Shown piece by piece: positions 1 through 11,020 of a stretch of 64,000 nt of DNA. Under the pieces are notes generated by a model. The model ran no database searches, was not told the DNA's origin, and was given only the letters and a program-made list of their open reading frames with translations. The stretch spans positions 18,604,991 to 18,668,990 of the forward strand of contig CP136061.1 in assembly GCA_032622095.1 (NCBI GenBank), in the 5' to 3' direction. The stretch's first letter is position 1, and every line of letters begins with the position of its first letter. The position numbers and the translations under genes are program-made. This DNA is from Siphonodentalium dalli (lineage: Eukaryota; Mollusca; Scaphopoda; Gadilida; Siphonodentaliidae).

Positions 1-1679
1 ACATACCTATTGGTAATACACATGGGAGTGAACATACGTATTGGTAATACACATGGGAGTGAACATTCGTATTGGTAATACACATGGGAGTGAACATACG
101 TATTGGTAATACACATGGGAGTGAACATACGTATTGGTAATACACATGGGAGTGAACATACGTATTGGTAATACACATGGGAGTGAACATACGTATTGGT
201 AATACACATGGGAGTGAACATACGTATTGGTAATACACATGGGAGTGAACATACGTATTGGTAATACACATGGGAGTGAACATACGTATTGATAATACAC
301 ATGGGAGTGAACATACGTATTGGTAATACTCGTGGGAGTGAACATACATATTGGCAATACACATGGGAGTGAACATACGTATTGGTAATACACGTGGGAG
401 TGAACATACGTATTGGTAATACATGGGAGTGAACATACGTATTGGCAATACACATGGGAGTCTACACATGGGAGTGAACATACGTATTGGTAATACACAT
501 GGGAGTGAACATACGTATTAGTAATACACATGGGAGTGAACATACGTATTGGTAATACACATGGGAGTGAACATACGTATTGGTAATACACATGGGAGTG
601 AACATACGTATTGGTAATACACATGGGAGTGAACATACGTATTTGTAATACACATGGGAGTGAACATACGTATTGGTAATACACGCGGGAGTGAACATAC
701 GTATTGGTAATACACATGGGAGTGAACATACGTATTGGTAATACAAGTGGGAGTGAACACACGTATTGGTAGTACACATGGGAGTGAACATACGTATTGG
801 TAATACACGTGGGAGTGAACATACGTATTGGTAATACACATGGGAGTGAACATACGTATTGGTAATACACGTGGGAGTGAACATACGTATTGTTAATACA
901 CATGGGAGTGAACATACGTATTGGTAATACACATGGGAGTGAACATACGTATTGGTAATACACATGGGAGTGAGCATACGTATTGGTAATACCCATGGGA
1001 GTGAACATACGTATTGGTAATACACATGGGAGTGAACATACGTATTGGTAATACACATGGGAGTGAACATACGTATTGGTAATACACATGGGAGTGAACA
1101 TACGTATTGGTAATACACATGGGAGTGAACATACGTATTGGTAATACACGTGGAAGTGAACATACGTATTGTTAATACACATGGGAGTGAACATACGTGT
1201 TGGTAATACACATGGGAGTGAACATACGTATTGGTAATACACATGGGAGTGAACATACGTATTGGTAATACCCATGGGAGTGAACATACGTATTGCTAAT
1301 ACACATGGGAGTGAACATATTTATTGGTTATACACATGGGAGTGAACATACGTCTTGGTAATATACATGGGAGTGAACATACGTATTGGTAATACACATG
1401 GGAGTGAACATACGTGTTGGTGATACACATGGGAGTGAACATACGTATTGGTAATACACATGGGAGTGAACATACGTATTGGTAATACACATGGGAGTGA
1501 ACATACGTATTGGTAATACACATGGGAGTGAACATACGTATTGGTAATACACATGGGAGTGAACATACGTATTGGTAATACACATGGGAGTGAACATACG
1601 TATTGGTAATACACTTGGAAGTGAACATACGTATTGGTAATACACATGGGAGTGAACATACGTATTGGTAATACACATG
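1..1679. repeat. 31-bp minisatellite array, about 54 copies
   Basis: A 31-bp unit containing ATACGTAT, GGTAATACACATGGGAG and TGAAC is repeated head to tail and runs off the left edge. Most copies are identical or differ by one or two bases. Irregular joints occur near 415-470, where one unit lacks two bases and another is interrupted by a short TCTACACATGGGAG segment. Because 31 is not a multiple of 3, each frame repeats every 93 bp and stays open on the minus strand, giving long spurious peptides. I see no gene. Confidence 0.97.
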
Positions 1680-2746
1680 TGTGTTGTTAAATGTCTTTAA
1701 ATGTTCACAGATCACTAAAACAGATCCACCTGAATGATGTATCGGTCACTGCAACGTAAGTCAAACATACGAAGTAGTGTTTCGCCGCAGAGTACGTGGT
1801 AGTTTCATTCGGCATGATGATTAACTATTGAATGTAACGCAGAAAATGAAGTACATCTCCCATCAAAAGTTTCTCTTATACTCGGCAATCATTGTTCCTC
1901 GCATAATCGGAGCGTTTATTATAGGACCAGGTTTTGTAATTTTATAAAAATGTAAATTTCATTCGATTTTGTCCGTTTTGGTGGTGATTTTGGGACAGAC
2001 AGTATACAGATATAGGGTTTACTAATTTGGCATTAATTGGTGCACCTACCGCAGAAATTCAGAATTTTCTGATACAAACTGCCATGTTGGTCGCCATGTT
2101 CAATATGGAATTTTCACCAAAACGGATTTTGTACAATTATGTTATATAGGACACCTTCCTGCTTCGAAAGACACCAAAAAGCTTCTCTACCAATTTCTTG
2201 CCTTGAATAACTCTCTAACGACAGTTCTAATGTAGTACCAAAGGAACCCATGCACCTGCGATTATAAGCTCGCTCGTAGTTCTTTAAGTGGAGTTATCCC
2301 CCTTTTCGGTTTAGAAGTGTTTCGCAACATGCATACATTATTCCGAGTTTGTATTCATTGTGTGTGTGTGTTTTTTTTCTTCACCAAAAACAAATGTTGA
2401 TATGGCTATCCTTAATTTAGCCCAAATGCACTGCGAGATGCTTCTTTAGTCCCACTGGGACATCCCACATCTAATTCCCATTGGCATGGCCCTGTTTTGT
2501 GAAATTTTGAGCCATATCAAATTCTTGGTGGCATCAACGCATGTTTTTAATTATTCTCACATCAGTTAGATAAACGCTTTATTTTACCATATCAGGGGTT
2601 GATACACAACGTATTCTCTTTAGTTTTACCATATCAGGGGTTGAAACACACTGAACACTCTTTATTGTTCTATGCTGAGGAAATTATAAATTCAATGACT
2701 TGAATAATAAGTATTGATGTGAGATATACAGTCTGTACACAAGTAA
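1680..2746. other. Intergenic, no gene seen
   Basis: No coding region recognised. A short imperfect direct duplication at about 2,577-2,665 repeats TTTTACCATATCAGGGGTTG. The related phrase ACGCTCTTTATTG recurs near 31,690, 31,735 and 51,770, so it belongs to a dispersed repeat. Confidence 0.6.
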
Positions 2747-3087
2747 TTAAAGGGAGACTACCTAAATCCAGTCATTAATGAAACATCTACTCTACTCAAA
2801 AGAAAATACCCAAACAAAGGAATGAATTCGAGTCAGGGTTGAGTGCAAAATACACTAATGTGTTCTATGGATGATGTAAAACAACATTGTAATTATAATG
2901 ATAATGGTTAAATGGCTTAAGGCTTTTCCTCATGTTCGTTATAATTTTCATGTTGTATGTGGATCTTTGTGTACGTGTCAACTCTCATTCTTGACTCATA
3001 TTAATTATTTTTTTGGATATTTTCTATTGAGTATAGTAGGAGATATGGCTTATACATTGGTTGGATTTAGGTCGAGTCTCCCTTTAA
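2747..3087. mobile_element. TTAA-bounded MITE, family D (copy 1, diverged)
   Basis: Starts TTAAAGGGAGAC and ends GTCTCCCTTTAA, with inverted subterminal sequence around TAAATCCAG and TGGATTTAGG. The centre carries two inverted phrases of the type AATTATAATGATAATGG and CGTTATAATTTTCATG. It matches the copies at 6,415-6,716 and 26,652-26,936. No transposase is encoded; the short open frame at 2,898-3,107 is an artefact of the inverted repeat. Confidence 0.75.
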
Positions 3088-3495
3088 CCCTTTACCCAAC
3101 AGAATGACCCTGTGCCAATGCATTCTCTTATATGTGCGAGTCGACCATAGATCGCCTCGCATATATAAGAGAATGCATTGGCTTAACACATATTTTAAAA
3201 AATGATAAAATTGTCAAAGAATGTAGAAAAATATTATAAAAATTGTTAAAAAATGTAAGAATGTTTTTTTAGGCCAAAGCATTCTCTTATATATGCGAGG
3301 CGACCTATGGTCGACTCGCATATATAAGATAATGCATTGGCACAGGGCATAACTGTAACCATCACAATGTGGTCAATGAATCGGTTCCAATGATGTCCAT
3401 ATTTGTATGGTGTTATTGAGACAGACGGAAGGCATTTTAGGCTGTTGAAGCTTTGTTTGGGCGTTTTTTGGCCGTTTTGTTGGGTAAAGGGTTAA
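3084..3495 (+). mobile_element. piggyBac-like MITE, family A (copy 1) with two 69-bp hairpins
   Basis: TTAA plus CCCTTTACCCAACA at the left is mirrored by TGTTGGGTAAAGGG plus TTAA at the right. TTAA with CCC...GGG termini is the hallmark of piggyBac-type target choice. Inside, hairpin 1 (about 3,114-3,182) and hairpin 2 (about 3,273-3,341) are reverse complements separated by an AT-rich spacer. A unique half containing TGTGGTCAATGAATCGGTTCC follows. It shares its left TTAA with the end of the family D element, so one inserted at the border of the other. Confidence 0.88.
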
Positions 3496-3655
3496 TGCAT
3501 TTGTCGGTATGTAATATTATGTCAGGCTTCAAACCGCCATGGGCCTTAGGCTGATATTTATGGAATCTGTGTTTGCCTATTCCCCATCCAACGTAAAACT
3601 ATTTGGGTAGGTAGGTCTGTTAATATTTTTTTTTGTATTTTTTGTTTTGCTTCAT

Positions 3656-4055
3656 TTAACCCTTTACCCAACAGAACGGTCCTGTGCCAATGCATTCTCT
3701 TATATATGCGAGTCGACCATAGGTCGCCTCGCATATATAAGAGATTGCATTGGCTTAACACATTAACAATTATAAAATTGTTAAAGAATGTAAGAAAAAA
3801 TGGTAAAAAGTGTTAAAAAAAGATTATTTTTAGGCCAATGCATTCTCTTATATATGCGAGGCGACCTATGGTCGACTCGCATATATAAGAGAATGCATTG
3901 GCACAGGGCATAACTTTAACTATCACATTGTGGTCAATGAGCCGGTTCCAATGATATCCATATTTGTATGGTTTTATTGAGACAGACCCAAGATAATTTA
4001 GGCTGTTGCAGCTTTATTTGGCCGTTTTTGGCCGGTTTGTTGGGTAAAGGGTTAA
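3656..4055 (+). mobile_element. piggyBac-like MITE, family A (copy 2)
   Basis: Same termini (TTAA, CCCTTTACCCAACA) and orientation as copy 1, 160 bp downstream of it. Both 69-bp hairpins are present (about 3,687-3,755 and 3,836-3,904). Open frames across it that read CNLLYMRGDLWSTRIYKRMHW are translations of the hairpin, not a protein. Confidence 0.9.
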
Positions 4056-4864
4056 GATACTGGTATCCAATAATATAAGATACATGTGTTAAAGCGACGT
4101 ACACTCCGGTATATTAGTAAATACTCCAGTCTTCATAGACACTGACAAATGTGCTGAAATCAAAGTTATAATATTTGGTCGATAAAGGCATTCTCTGTAT
4201 ACTATTTGGTTGAGGCAGAGGCATTCTTGTTCGGGATGAGTGTAGTATAGCGGTATAATATTTGGCTGAACAACAAAGTAACATTCACAAGGGGCAGATA
4301 AAATGTTTCCAGTAGGGAGTATTTTTCGATAGGTATGGACTGGGCAAACAATAAAAGTTTTAATTTAGGCCTTAGTCTTACCTAAATGTGAATATCGTAT
4401 TGAAATCCATGACAACCGAACAGAAATAACGACGCAGTTACAAAATTGCAGGTAATCCCCGCGATGCACTCCCAATCGAAAAGGAATTTAATTTGATGAA
4501 CCACTTACTTTAGACCTTAGTGCACCCGATTAAAATCAAGGAGTTAATTTCTTACAGTTTGGTGCAAGAATTCTCACCATCCCGCCCTAACAAGGTCATT
4601 GTTAACGGGTATATTTCGAGGAACAAATAATCCCGGATACGTGTAGGCGGGTAGGATGTTTTTAAGTGACACTGAAAATAGACCAGTAGCATGTTATCAA
4701 CTAGGACTGTGACAGTTGCACTGAAATGCACAGGTTTACCCAGTAATACTTTGAACTTTACTTGCATTATACTCGATATAAAGTTTAGTGGATGGAAGGA
4801 GATTCAGAAGTTATCAGAGCAAACTAATGATTTTTAAGTGATTTGGGGTGCTGAGGTGCCCAAC
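4056..4864. other. Intergenic, no feature seen
   Basis: No recognisable gene, repeat or RNA. The minus-strand open frame at 4,552-4,767 has no splice-site or family support. Confidence 0.5.
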
Positions 4865-5041
4865 TTAGAAGTCATTTGGATATAATTCTGCAACTGGTAT
4901 ACCAAACTTTCCAACTGTTGGAAATTTCCATTCTGATACCCCCTGATAGTTGGACATGATGTCAAAAAATATAATATGATCAGGTTTACTCTCATTCAAT
5001 GAACATAAACGTGTATCAAATATTATGTTTGCATTGATACA
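4865..5041 (-). CDS. Last exon of an unrecognised minus-strand gene
   Basis: On the minus strand an acceptor ending in ATCATGCAG precedes an open phase-0 exon of 58 codons plus a TAA stop. It begins CINANIIFDTRLCSLNE and ends VAELYPNDF. The next exon upstream (5,778-5,998) ends with GACATCAAG followed by the donor GTAAAA, also in phase 0, so the two join without disturbing the frame. The amino-acid mix is protein-like, with Cys, Trp and balanced charge, rather than the low-complexity output of repeats. I do not recognise the family. The 736-bp intron carries a family C MITE at 5,167-5,297. It could be a pseudogene, because the upstream part is frameshifted. Confidence 0.5.
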   Translation of the reverse strand, partial: CINANIIFDTRLCSLNESKPDHIIFFDIMSNYQGVSEWKFPTVGKFGIPVAELYPNDF

Positions 5042-5166
5042 CTGCATGATTGGTGATTTCTAATATAATTCGAATTCTATGTAAAAATGTAAAATTCATT
5101 CTATGAAGAAAGATTCTTGTATTTGGTAGGCAGTTTTCAGACAATAAGTTCAACAAACGGCCTTAC

Positions 5167-5297
5167 TTAACCCTTTCAGTGCCAAGTCATAGATCTCTTT
5201 CCATTAATGTATCACATTATTATAATCAATAAATTTGCAAAATGATCAAGGAAATATGGGTTGATACAAAAATCGGACTTGGCACTGAAAGTGTTAA
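5167..5297. mobile_element. Short TTAA-bounded MITE, family C (no hairpin module)
   Basis: Starts TTAACCCTTTCAGTGCCAAG and ends CTTGGCACTGAAAGTGTTAA, so the last base triplet is GTG instead of GGG. At 130 bp it is a short relative of the 27,098-27,506 copy, which has the same ends but also contains the 69-bp hairpin. Confidence 0.8.
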
Positions 5298-5777
5298 TAT
5301 TACCTGAACATTTCCTAAGACCAACGAACTATTCATCAATGAATATTTACTAAAGCATCATTGTACATTATGATTATCTATGCAAAACGGCAATGCCGTA
5401 GAAAATGCTGTAAAACCCGGTATTATAAAATTCCATGCAATTCTAAAGCTAATTTCAAGGATTATAGGTTAGCAGCAGAATTCAATTGAAAATTAATTGA
5501 AATTTTATTATATCAGATTCGCTGCAAATTGCAGTCGACAGAACAGTGAACAAGTGTGAATTAATTATATATTATATGTACATTTACATAAAAAGTGAAA
5601 AACGCTAGTAAAAAAAATTAGCATTGTCCCAAAAACGAAAGCAGCTTCTAAAAATCGGCGCCTTGTGTGTTATATAGTCCCATGTATGTAGAAAGGGCAA
5701 CGTTCGGCATGTCTCGCAAACAAGTACAAATAACATACATATGTGCTAAAAATTAATTTATTTGAAACATATTTTAC

Positions 5778-5998
5778 CTTGATGTCTCCAGTATTTGCCC
5801 AATATTCTTGATCGCATTCTGACAAAATATTCTCAAACATACTCTCATCCAGCGCATTTCTAATCATTTCTTCCGTAATTTGTCTCTCTTCTAATTCCTT
5901 GGTCCAATATGCAAAATCTAGAATCGCTGGTTTCTCATTTCCAACCACCCAGTATCTCCTATCGGCAGCATTGAAAATGAAATTGTTTAGATAAACCA
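5778..5998 (-). CDS. Internal exon of the unrecognised minus-strand gene
   Basis: Reads from VVYLNNFIFNAADRRYWVVG through EERQITEEMIRNALDESM to EYWANTGDIK, then a GTAAAA donor in phase 0 that fits the exon at 4,865-5,041. The upstream limit is uncertain. A TTACAG acceptor-like site sits at 5,999-6,004, but the frame is also open to a TAG about 20 bases further upstream. The middle is rich in Glu and looks helical. The segment immediately upstream (6,012-6,191) reads well in a different frame with only about 30 bases between them, too short for an intron. A one-base frameshift, a sequencing error or pseudogenisation must therefore be considered. Family unknown. Confidence 0.45.
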
Positions 5999-6011
5999 CT
6001 GTAAGAGTCAA

Positions 6012-6191
6012 ATCTGTTATTGGCTACTGTTGACTTTGTTATTAATTTCTTTTCCTTTCTTATCCCAACTTTGTAAATCAATAATTTCTGATTCATCTAA
6101 CCAAAACTTTTCATCTGCTTTTATGAGTATTATATTGATGTATAATTCTGCTGTCAGTGTAACCATGTGTGCTACCTGTAGTTGATCTAAC
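6012..6191 (-). CDS. Upstream exon segment of the unrecognised minus-strand gene
   Basis: A pyrimidine-rich acceptor ending TTTCAG (minus strand) is followed by one base and then an open frame reading LDQLQVAHMVTLTAELYINI and FWLDESEIIDLQSWDKKG before a stop near 6,010. The composition and a good acceptor suggest a real exon joined to 5,778-5,998, but the frames differ by one base. Further upstream exons should lie above 6,200 on the minus strand; I could not place them. No family recognised. Confidence 0.38.
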
Positions 6192-6414
6192 CTGAAACTG
6201 AAAGCGTAAATAAATTACACATTCAGTTTTTCAGTTATACTTAAGTGTACCGTAAATTGGTAATGAAATCAGTGCCAGTGGATTTCCAATAGTGTGCTCT
6301 CTTATGTACAATATAGTAATTGTTTCATACCCACATAATTTTAAAGGAATTGCGCTTAACGCTACTAAGTGCAATTGAATTTCTCTTGAAGGAAAATACA
6401 AATGAATTGTGCTT

Positions 6415-6716
6415 AAAGGGGTAATGTACATTAAATCCGGCCATTTATGGGACAATCTCCTTTTATACTCAACATAATATATGCAACAAATGAATGAATT
6501 TGAGCCATGGATCAGTGCAAAATACGCTCATCATCTCTGGAGTCATAACTTAATTTTGATTATAATTACCATGTTGTTTGCAGCGTTCATAGAGCACATG
6601 GGATTATTTGGCACTGCCCCATGGCTCAAATTAATTCATTTGTTGCATATATTCTATTGAGTAAAAAAGGAGATAGTCCCATAAATGGCCGGATTTAGTG
6701 TAAAGTCCCCCTTTAA
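6415..6716. mobile_element. TTAA-bounded MITE, family D (copy 2)
   Basis: TTAAAGGGGTAATGTACA at the left and GTCCCCCTTTAA at the right. The inverted subterminal phrase AAATCCGGCCATTTATGGG is repeated as CCCATAAATGGCCGG. A second inverted pair, AATGAATTTGAGCCATGG and CCATGGCTCAAATTAATTC, lies inside. Non-coding; an open frame at 6,231-6,455 runs into it by chance. Confidence 0.85.
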
Positions 6717-7462
6717 ATTCAATTTAAATTACTTTTACTAATATATGTGAAAACGACCTCCCATGTAATGACATTTTCATAATGCCATGGTTAATTATGT
6801 TTATTGATTAGCGTCATCCAGGGTACAGTCCATCTTGTATTTAGTGATATAGAACAACACAGCTTCAGTACACGAATATCACATATCTCTATCTCTCTAT
6901 ATATATATATCTACATCTATTCTATTTATCGTTCGTTCATTCGTTCACCATAAAACACACAACAAACATTCTAAACCTAGGGCCAATATAAATAATGGTA
7001 TAAATAATTGAGACAACTTTCCAATAAATATAGTTGGTGCTCCATCATGAAGACAATCCAAATTGAATGTATAGTGACTGGTTAAGACGGACTATGGGCT
7101 GAATTAAGATTGAGTGGACTTTAAGACATAATGAAAGTTGAGAACATAACAAAGATTTTGAAAATAAGGAAGTAGGCGTACTTCGTGAATTAAAGGTGAA
7201 CTGGAGCTCATACGGCCCTCGGAGGACTGTGTCATGGTGCGACCGCTCGGATGGATGACTCGGCGTGAGATTTGGTTAATCTAAAAAAGAACGGGGGAGT
7301 AATGTCGCGGTCACTGTGTAAATATAGAATGCCAATGAGGTCAAGATATCTTGGTCACAGTCGTTCAAAGTATCAAACCAAGACCTCGAGGTTGTTGACA
7401 GTTATAAGTATCTCGGAAGTATTTCATGAAAATAATAATTTTGCGAAAGAAAGAAACATGAG
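6717..7462. other. Intergenic with short TA microsatellite
   Basis: A TATATA run lies at about 6,896-6,912. Nothing else recognised before the LINE fragment. The open frame at 7,272-7,502 has no support. Confidence 0.5.
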
Positions 7463-8036
7463 ATGTCTTCAAGTAAAAAATTATATGTATGCAGTTCTTT
7501 GAATCGATTCAGCACAAATGTTAAAGAACGACTAGAAGATGTTTTTATTCAAGAATGGAGAGGCACCATATCCATATCAAATAAATGTGCATTTTATCGA
7601 ATTGTTAAGATAAATTTCGGTCGTGAGACATATATATCGAGTATATACAATCAATTAGTAACGGCCATGTTACGGTTCAGGGTCAGAAATCATTACTTAC
7701 CAGTCGAATTGGGATCATGGGTAGGTTCAGATTACTCAGACAGAAAGTGTCCTTTATGTAAGTTAGAACTCGGTGATGAATTCCATGTAATTTTAAAATA
7801 CCCTGCACTACAGTCTCTGCGACAGAGATATATAAAGCCCTATACTTCTACCGAAAACCGAATATTATTAAACTGAATGAACTATTTAACCCGGGAAAGG
7901 GGAAGAGAACACAAAATCTTTCACTGTTCTTTAAAAGGGTTATGCCATTCTATAGGCACTCCTGAGGCATTTGTAATTATCCACATACTCTAATATCCAA
8001 CATGATGAAGAGTAATTAAATTGAATTGAATTGTTA
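7463..8036 (+). pseudogene. Relic 3' end of a LINE (non-LTR retrotransposon) ORF2
   Basis: The frame at 7,463-7,876 ends with the layout typical of the C-terminus of jockey/CR1-like ORF2 proteins: LRFRVRNHYLPVELGSW, then a zinc-knuckle-like CPLCKLELGDEFH with a later Pro-Ala pair where the second Cys pair usually continues, then LQSLRQRYI. After the frame, about 120 bp of 3' UTR-like sequence ends in an ATTGA-type simple tail near 8,020-8,036, as CR1-like elements often have instead of poly-A. The reverse transcriptase part is absent. Non-functional 5'-truncated copy. Confidence 0.7.
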
Positions 8037-9256
8037 GGCACTTTGTTTCATCGCCGAAGTTATATGCAACGTCGAGCTCCGTTAGTTCACCAGATGGGTG
8101 ACCGCGGGTGCTGACAACTTTTGGTGCGACTCCCGCACTTTTCACAGACATGTGATTTTTGGCCCACAGTGTCAGCTGAGTTCACATCTCCAACTAACAA
8201 TACAGATATGTTAAAAATGCCGGTTTATTCCGGACATCACCGATAAGAGATCGATGTTTAGACTTCAATGTTTGTTCGAACAAACACGTTTTCGTTGCTT
8301 TCTGTTTGTGTGCTTTATTTGTGTTTTCTTTCTAGATTTAGTGTCAATTTCCTAGACTGCAAAACCGTATAAATGACTACTTAATGCAATTATTAGGTTT
8401 CCCAAAGATGCACATAATTTGCCTGAACCAATTAACCGGATATCAGCTTCAATAAAATCGGGTTTAAGATTAAATAAGGGAGACTGGGTGTCACCCAGCG
8501 CCGGATGCGAACATGGAACACGTATAACTTTGCAGTAAAATCGATGATTGTTTGGGGACGACAGATTTAATCTTGGTGCAAATTTGGCTCAGAACAATGT
8601 CTTTCTTTATTCTTAAAACAGCGTGCAAATATAACACCACAAATATTTCCACAGACATTGTCTCGGTATAAAACACAACTTGATTTGTTTTTTACAACAA
8701 AGAACGAACACAAGGCTATACGGAGAGAAGGTAAGTTTAATGTGTTATATTGCCTATAGCTTAATTGGTGTTATCGAGCTAAATTACAAACTACATTAAT
8801 TATTTACATCGAATTTTATCCAAGAACATCTCACTAAAATCACAGAAATTTATTGACTGGATTCAACATCAAACAGCAATGAGACTAACGCTCTTCATTT
8901 TATGATAATGGATACAAGGGTGTAGTTTAAACATAATTTATTGCCAACAAATTTTCAAAGAGATTGGGGCACAAGTGTTACCCCTTATAATCGTCCAGTT
9001 CCCTAATTCTCATAGTTAGATATGCAATGGTTTAGCTTGTGATCTGGTTTGTGAGTGCGCGCTGAAATGGCCGAGAGGAATTGTAAGGGAGAGGCAAGGC
9101 GAGACATGGTTTTCAATACTCACTAGCAAAAGACAGACTGTATAAGAATTTTAGGTGTGTTATTACGTGTATGTGATATCTGATTGTGTGTTGTTTATTG
9201 ATACAAGCTGCAGATAATAATTATACATTCAATCAATAGCAATAGTTTTATTGCCT
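8037..9256. other. Intergenic, no feature seen
   Basis: No gene or repeat could be supported. The minus-strand frame at 8,491-8,676 lacks splice-site or family evidence. Confidence 0.45.
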
Positions 9257-9508
9257 TCACCAAAAAATTACATGCAAGACAAAAACATACAATGAACAAA
9301 AACTATATACACCGCCATAACAATCACACCACGCTTTCCAAGATGATATTGTACCCCACTGACTACCCCTTCCAGTGTCGGTTTGCGAAACATGGCAGCT
9401 GATAATCTGGTAGTGCCCAGCGCCGTCACATATATCAGATAGCGCCCACCTCACTCGCACTTCGTAGTTAGCTTCGCATTGGTCAGAAGTATAGGGACCA
9501 ATATACAT
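9257..9508 (-). CDS. Possible Cys-rich coding segment, unknown
   Basis: An 83-codon minus-strand frame has a protein-like middle: TSDQCEANYEVRVRWAL, DICDGAGHYQIISCHVS, then WKAWCDCYGGVYSFC. It contains six Cys in the region and several Trp. GCAT followed by GTAATT could be a donor near the low-coordinate end, and no clear acceptor was found. It might be an exon of the minus-strand gene ending at 4,865, a separate secreted-peptide exon, or chance. Product unknown. Confidence 0.22.
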   Translation of the reverse strand: MYIGPYTSDQCEANYEVRVRWALSDICDGAGHYQIISCHVSQTDTGRGSQWGTISSWKAWCDCYGGVYSFCSLYVFVLHVIFW

Positions 9509-9810
9509 GTATATACAAGTTATGTTCTATGGTTTATGAAATTAGTGCGTATTCTCTTGGCTAATTTTCGAATGGGTGTAACGGTATCGCCAATAGAGTG
9601 GTGTGTGATTTAGCTCACTGTCTTACTCGCATTACACATCTTATTCTTATATAGGAGAACAATTTGTATACATTTTACAGATTTTATAATTTTTAACAAA
9701 GATTTGGTAATCATCGTTTCATATAAGATAATAGTCCATTTATGTCATTTCATATAAGGTATCCATGTTGGTTACCGATATATCTCATAATTGCCATTTT
9801 AGCATATGTT

Positions 9811-10211
9811 TTAACCCTTTACCCAACAAACCGGCCAAAACCGGCCAAATAAAGCTTCAACAGCCTAAAATATCTTCGATCTGTCTCAATAGAACCATAC
9901 AAATATGGATATCATTGGAACCGGCTCCTTGACCACATTGTGATAGTTACAGTTATGCCCTGTGCCAATGCATTCTCTTATATATGCGAGTCGACCATAG
10001 GTCGCCTCGCATATATAAGAGAATGCATTGGCCTAAAAAAAAATCTTTTTTTAACACTTTTTACCATTTTTTCTTACATTCTTTAACAATTATATATTTT
10101 TTAATGTGTTAAGCCAATGCATTCTCTTATATATGCGAGGCGACCTATGGTCGACTCGCATATATAAGAGAATGCATTGGCACAGGGCCCTTCTGTTGGG
10201 TAAAGGGTTAA
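9811..10211 (-). mobile_element. piggyBac-like MITE, family A (copy 3)
   Basis: TTAACCCTTTACCCAACA to TGTTGGGTAAAGGGTTAA with both 69-bp hairpins (about 9,964-10,032 and 10,115-10,183). Orientation is opposite to copies 1 and 2: the unique half with ACCGGCCAAATAAAGCTTC comes first. TTAA flanks both ends. Confidence 0.92.
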
Positions 10212-10458
10212 ACAATATTCAATCCACTTCAATATGTGTTTGTGATGCATAAATAGTATGTTTATAAGTAGTAATTTTCCACTTATTTTATCTCCCCGCA
10301 GAATATGCCAAAAGGAAGCAACTATGCTATGTTTAATTTGAGTCTCGGAGATTATGTGCCCTGTTTTTGCTCTGTCTTGGCAAATGTTATATTTCAGACA
10401 TGAAGATAATTATACATAGAGTATACAATGGTATGAATAAATTAAAACTGATCGCTGC

Positions 10459-10760
10459 ATGTTTTATAAAAAAAATATGAAACGGAACCATACTTACTCA
10501 ACATTACCTTGTCTTGATACGAGATCGTGTTTCAGTAAGCTTAAAGTGAGCAATCATCAGTTACAGGTAGAAGTTAGGACGACACGGGCAGCCAAATACC
10601 TTATGAGAAACGAATATGTAAAATATGTGACGCAAATTACATAAAACACTTTATAATGAGATGTGTAAAACATAACTAAATTTGCGGCAAAGAATTTCGC
10701 AAATATTTATGAAAAACAAAAGTTTACGTTCTTCACGAAGGCTGAAAATCCGAGCATTTT
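10459..10760 (+). pseudogene. Relic LINE ORF2 C-terminus
   Basis: Read with two frameshifts, this stretch gives the usual LINE C-terminal order: a FSKLKVSNHQLQVEV phrase, then a KRICKICD-like Cys pair, then FIMRCVKHN, matching the CxxC...HFxxxC knuckle of jockey/CR1-type ORF2. The open frame 10,459-10,644 covers only the first part. Short, frameshifted and without a reverse transcriptase, so a decayed fragment. Confidence 0.55.
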
Positions 10761-11020
10761 AAACTGATATGTAACATGGTTCGGCAGTTATCCAAAAACA
10801 ACTGAATCCGCTCAATTTAGAATATATATGTATAACGTTAATAACTACATATAAATTATCATGGAGTTGTGTTGATTTGTGTTAAAATGTTCTTTATTAC
10901 ATGTCCGATCCATGTTCCATTCATTAAACCATTCTATAATAACGAAATGCAACGGTCATTGCATAGCATGAAATAGTGCAAGTTGTACCGAAATATATTA
11001 TTTTTGCGCAAACGTGATTT
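10761..11020. other. Intergenic spacer
   Basis: No feature recognised between the LINE relic and the G-run minisatellite. Confidence 0.5.

Noticed and set aside
1-1679. Possible CRISPR array
   Set aside because: The units are contiguous with no unique spacers, and the context is an animal genome. It is a minisatellite.
1-1715. Long minus-strand frames (up to 426 codons) rich in Tyr, Val, Cys and Pro
   Set aside because: They are the three-frame translation of a 31-bp tandem repeat. No splice sites, no domain, and identical peptides in every frame.
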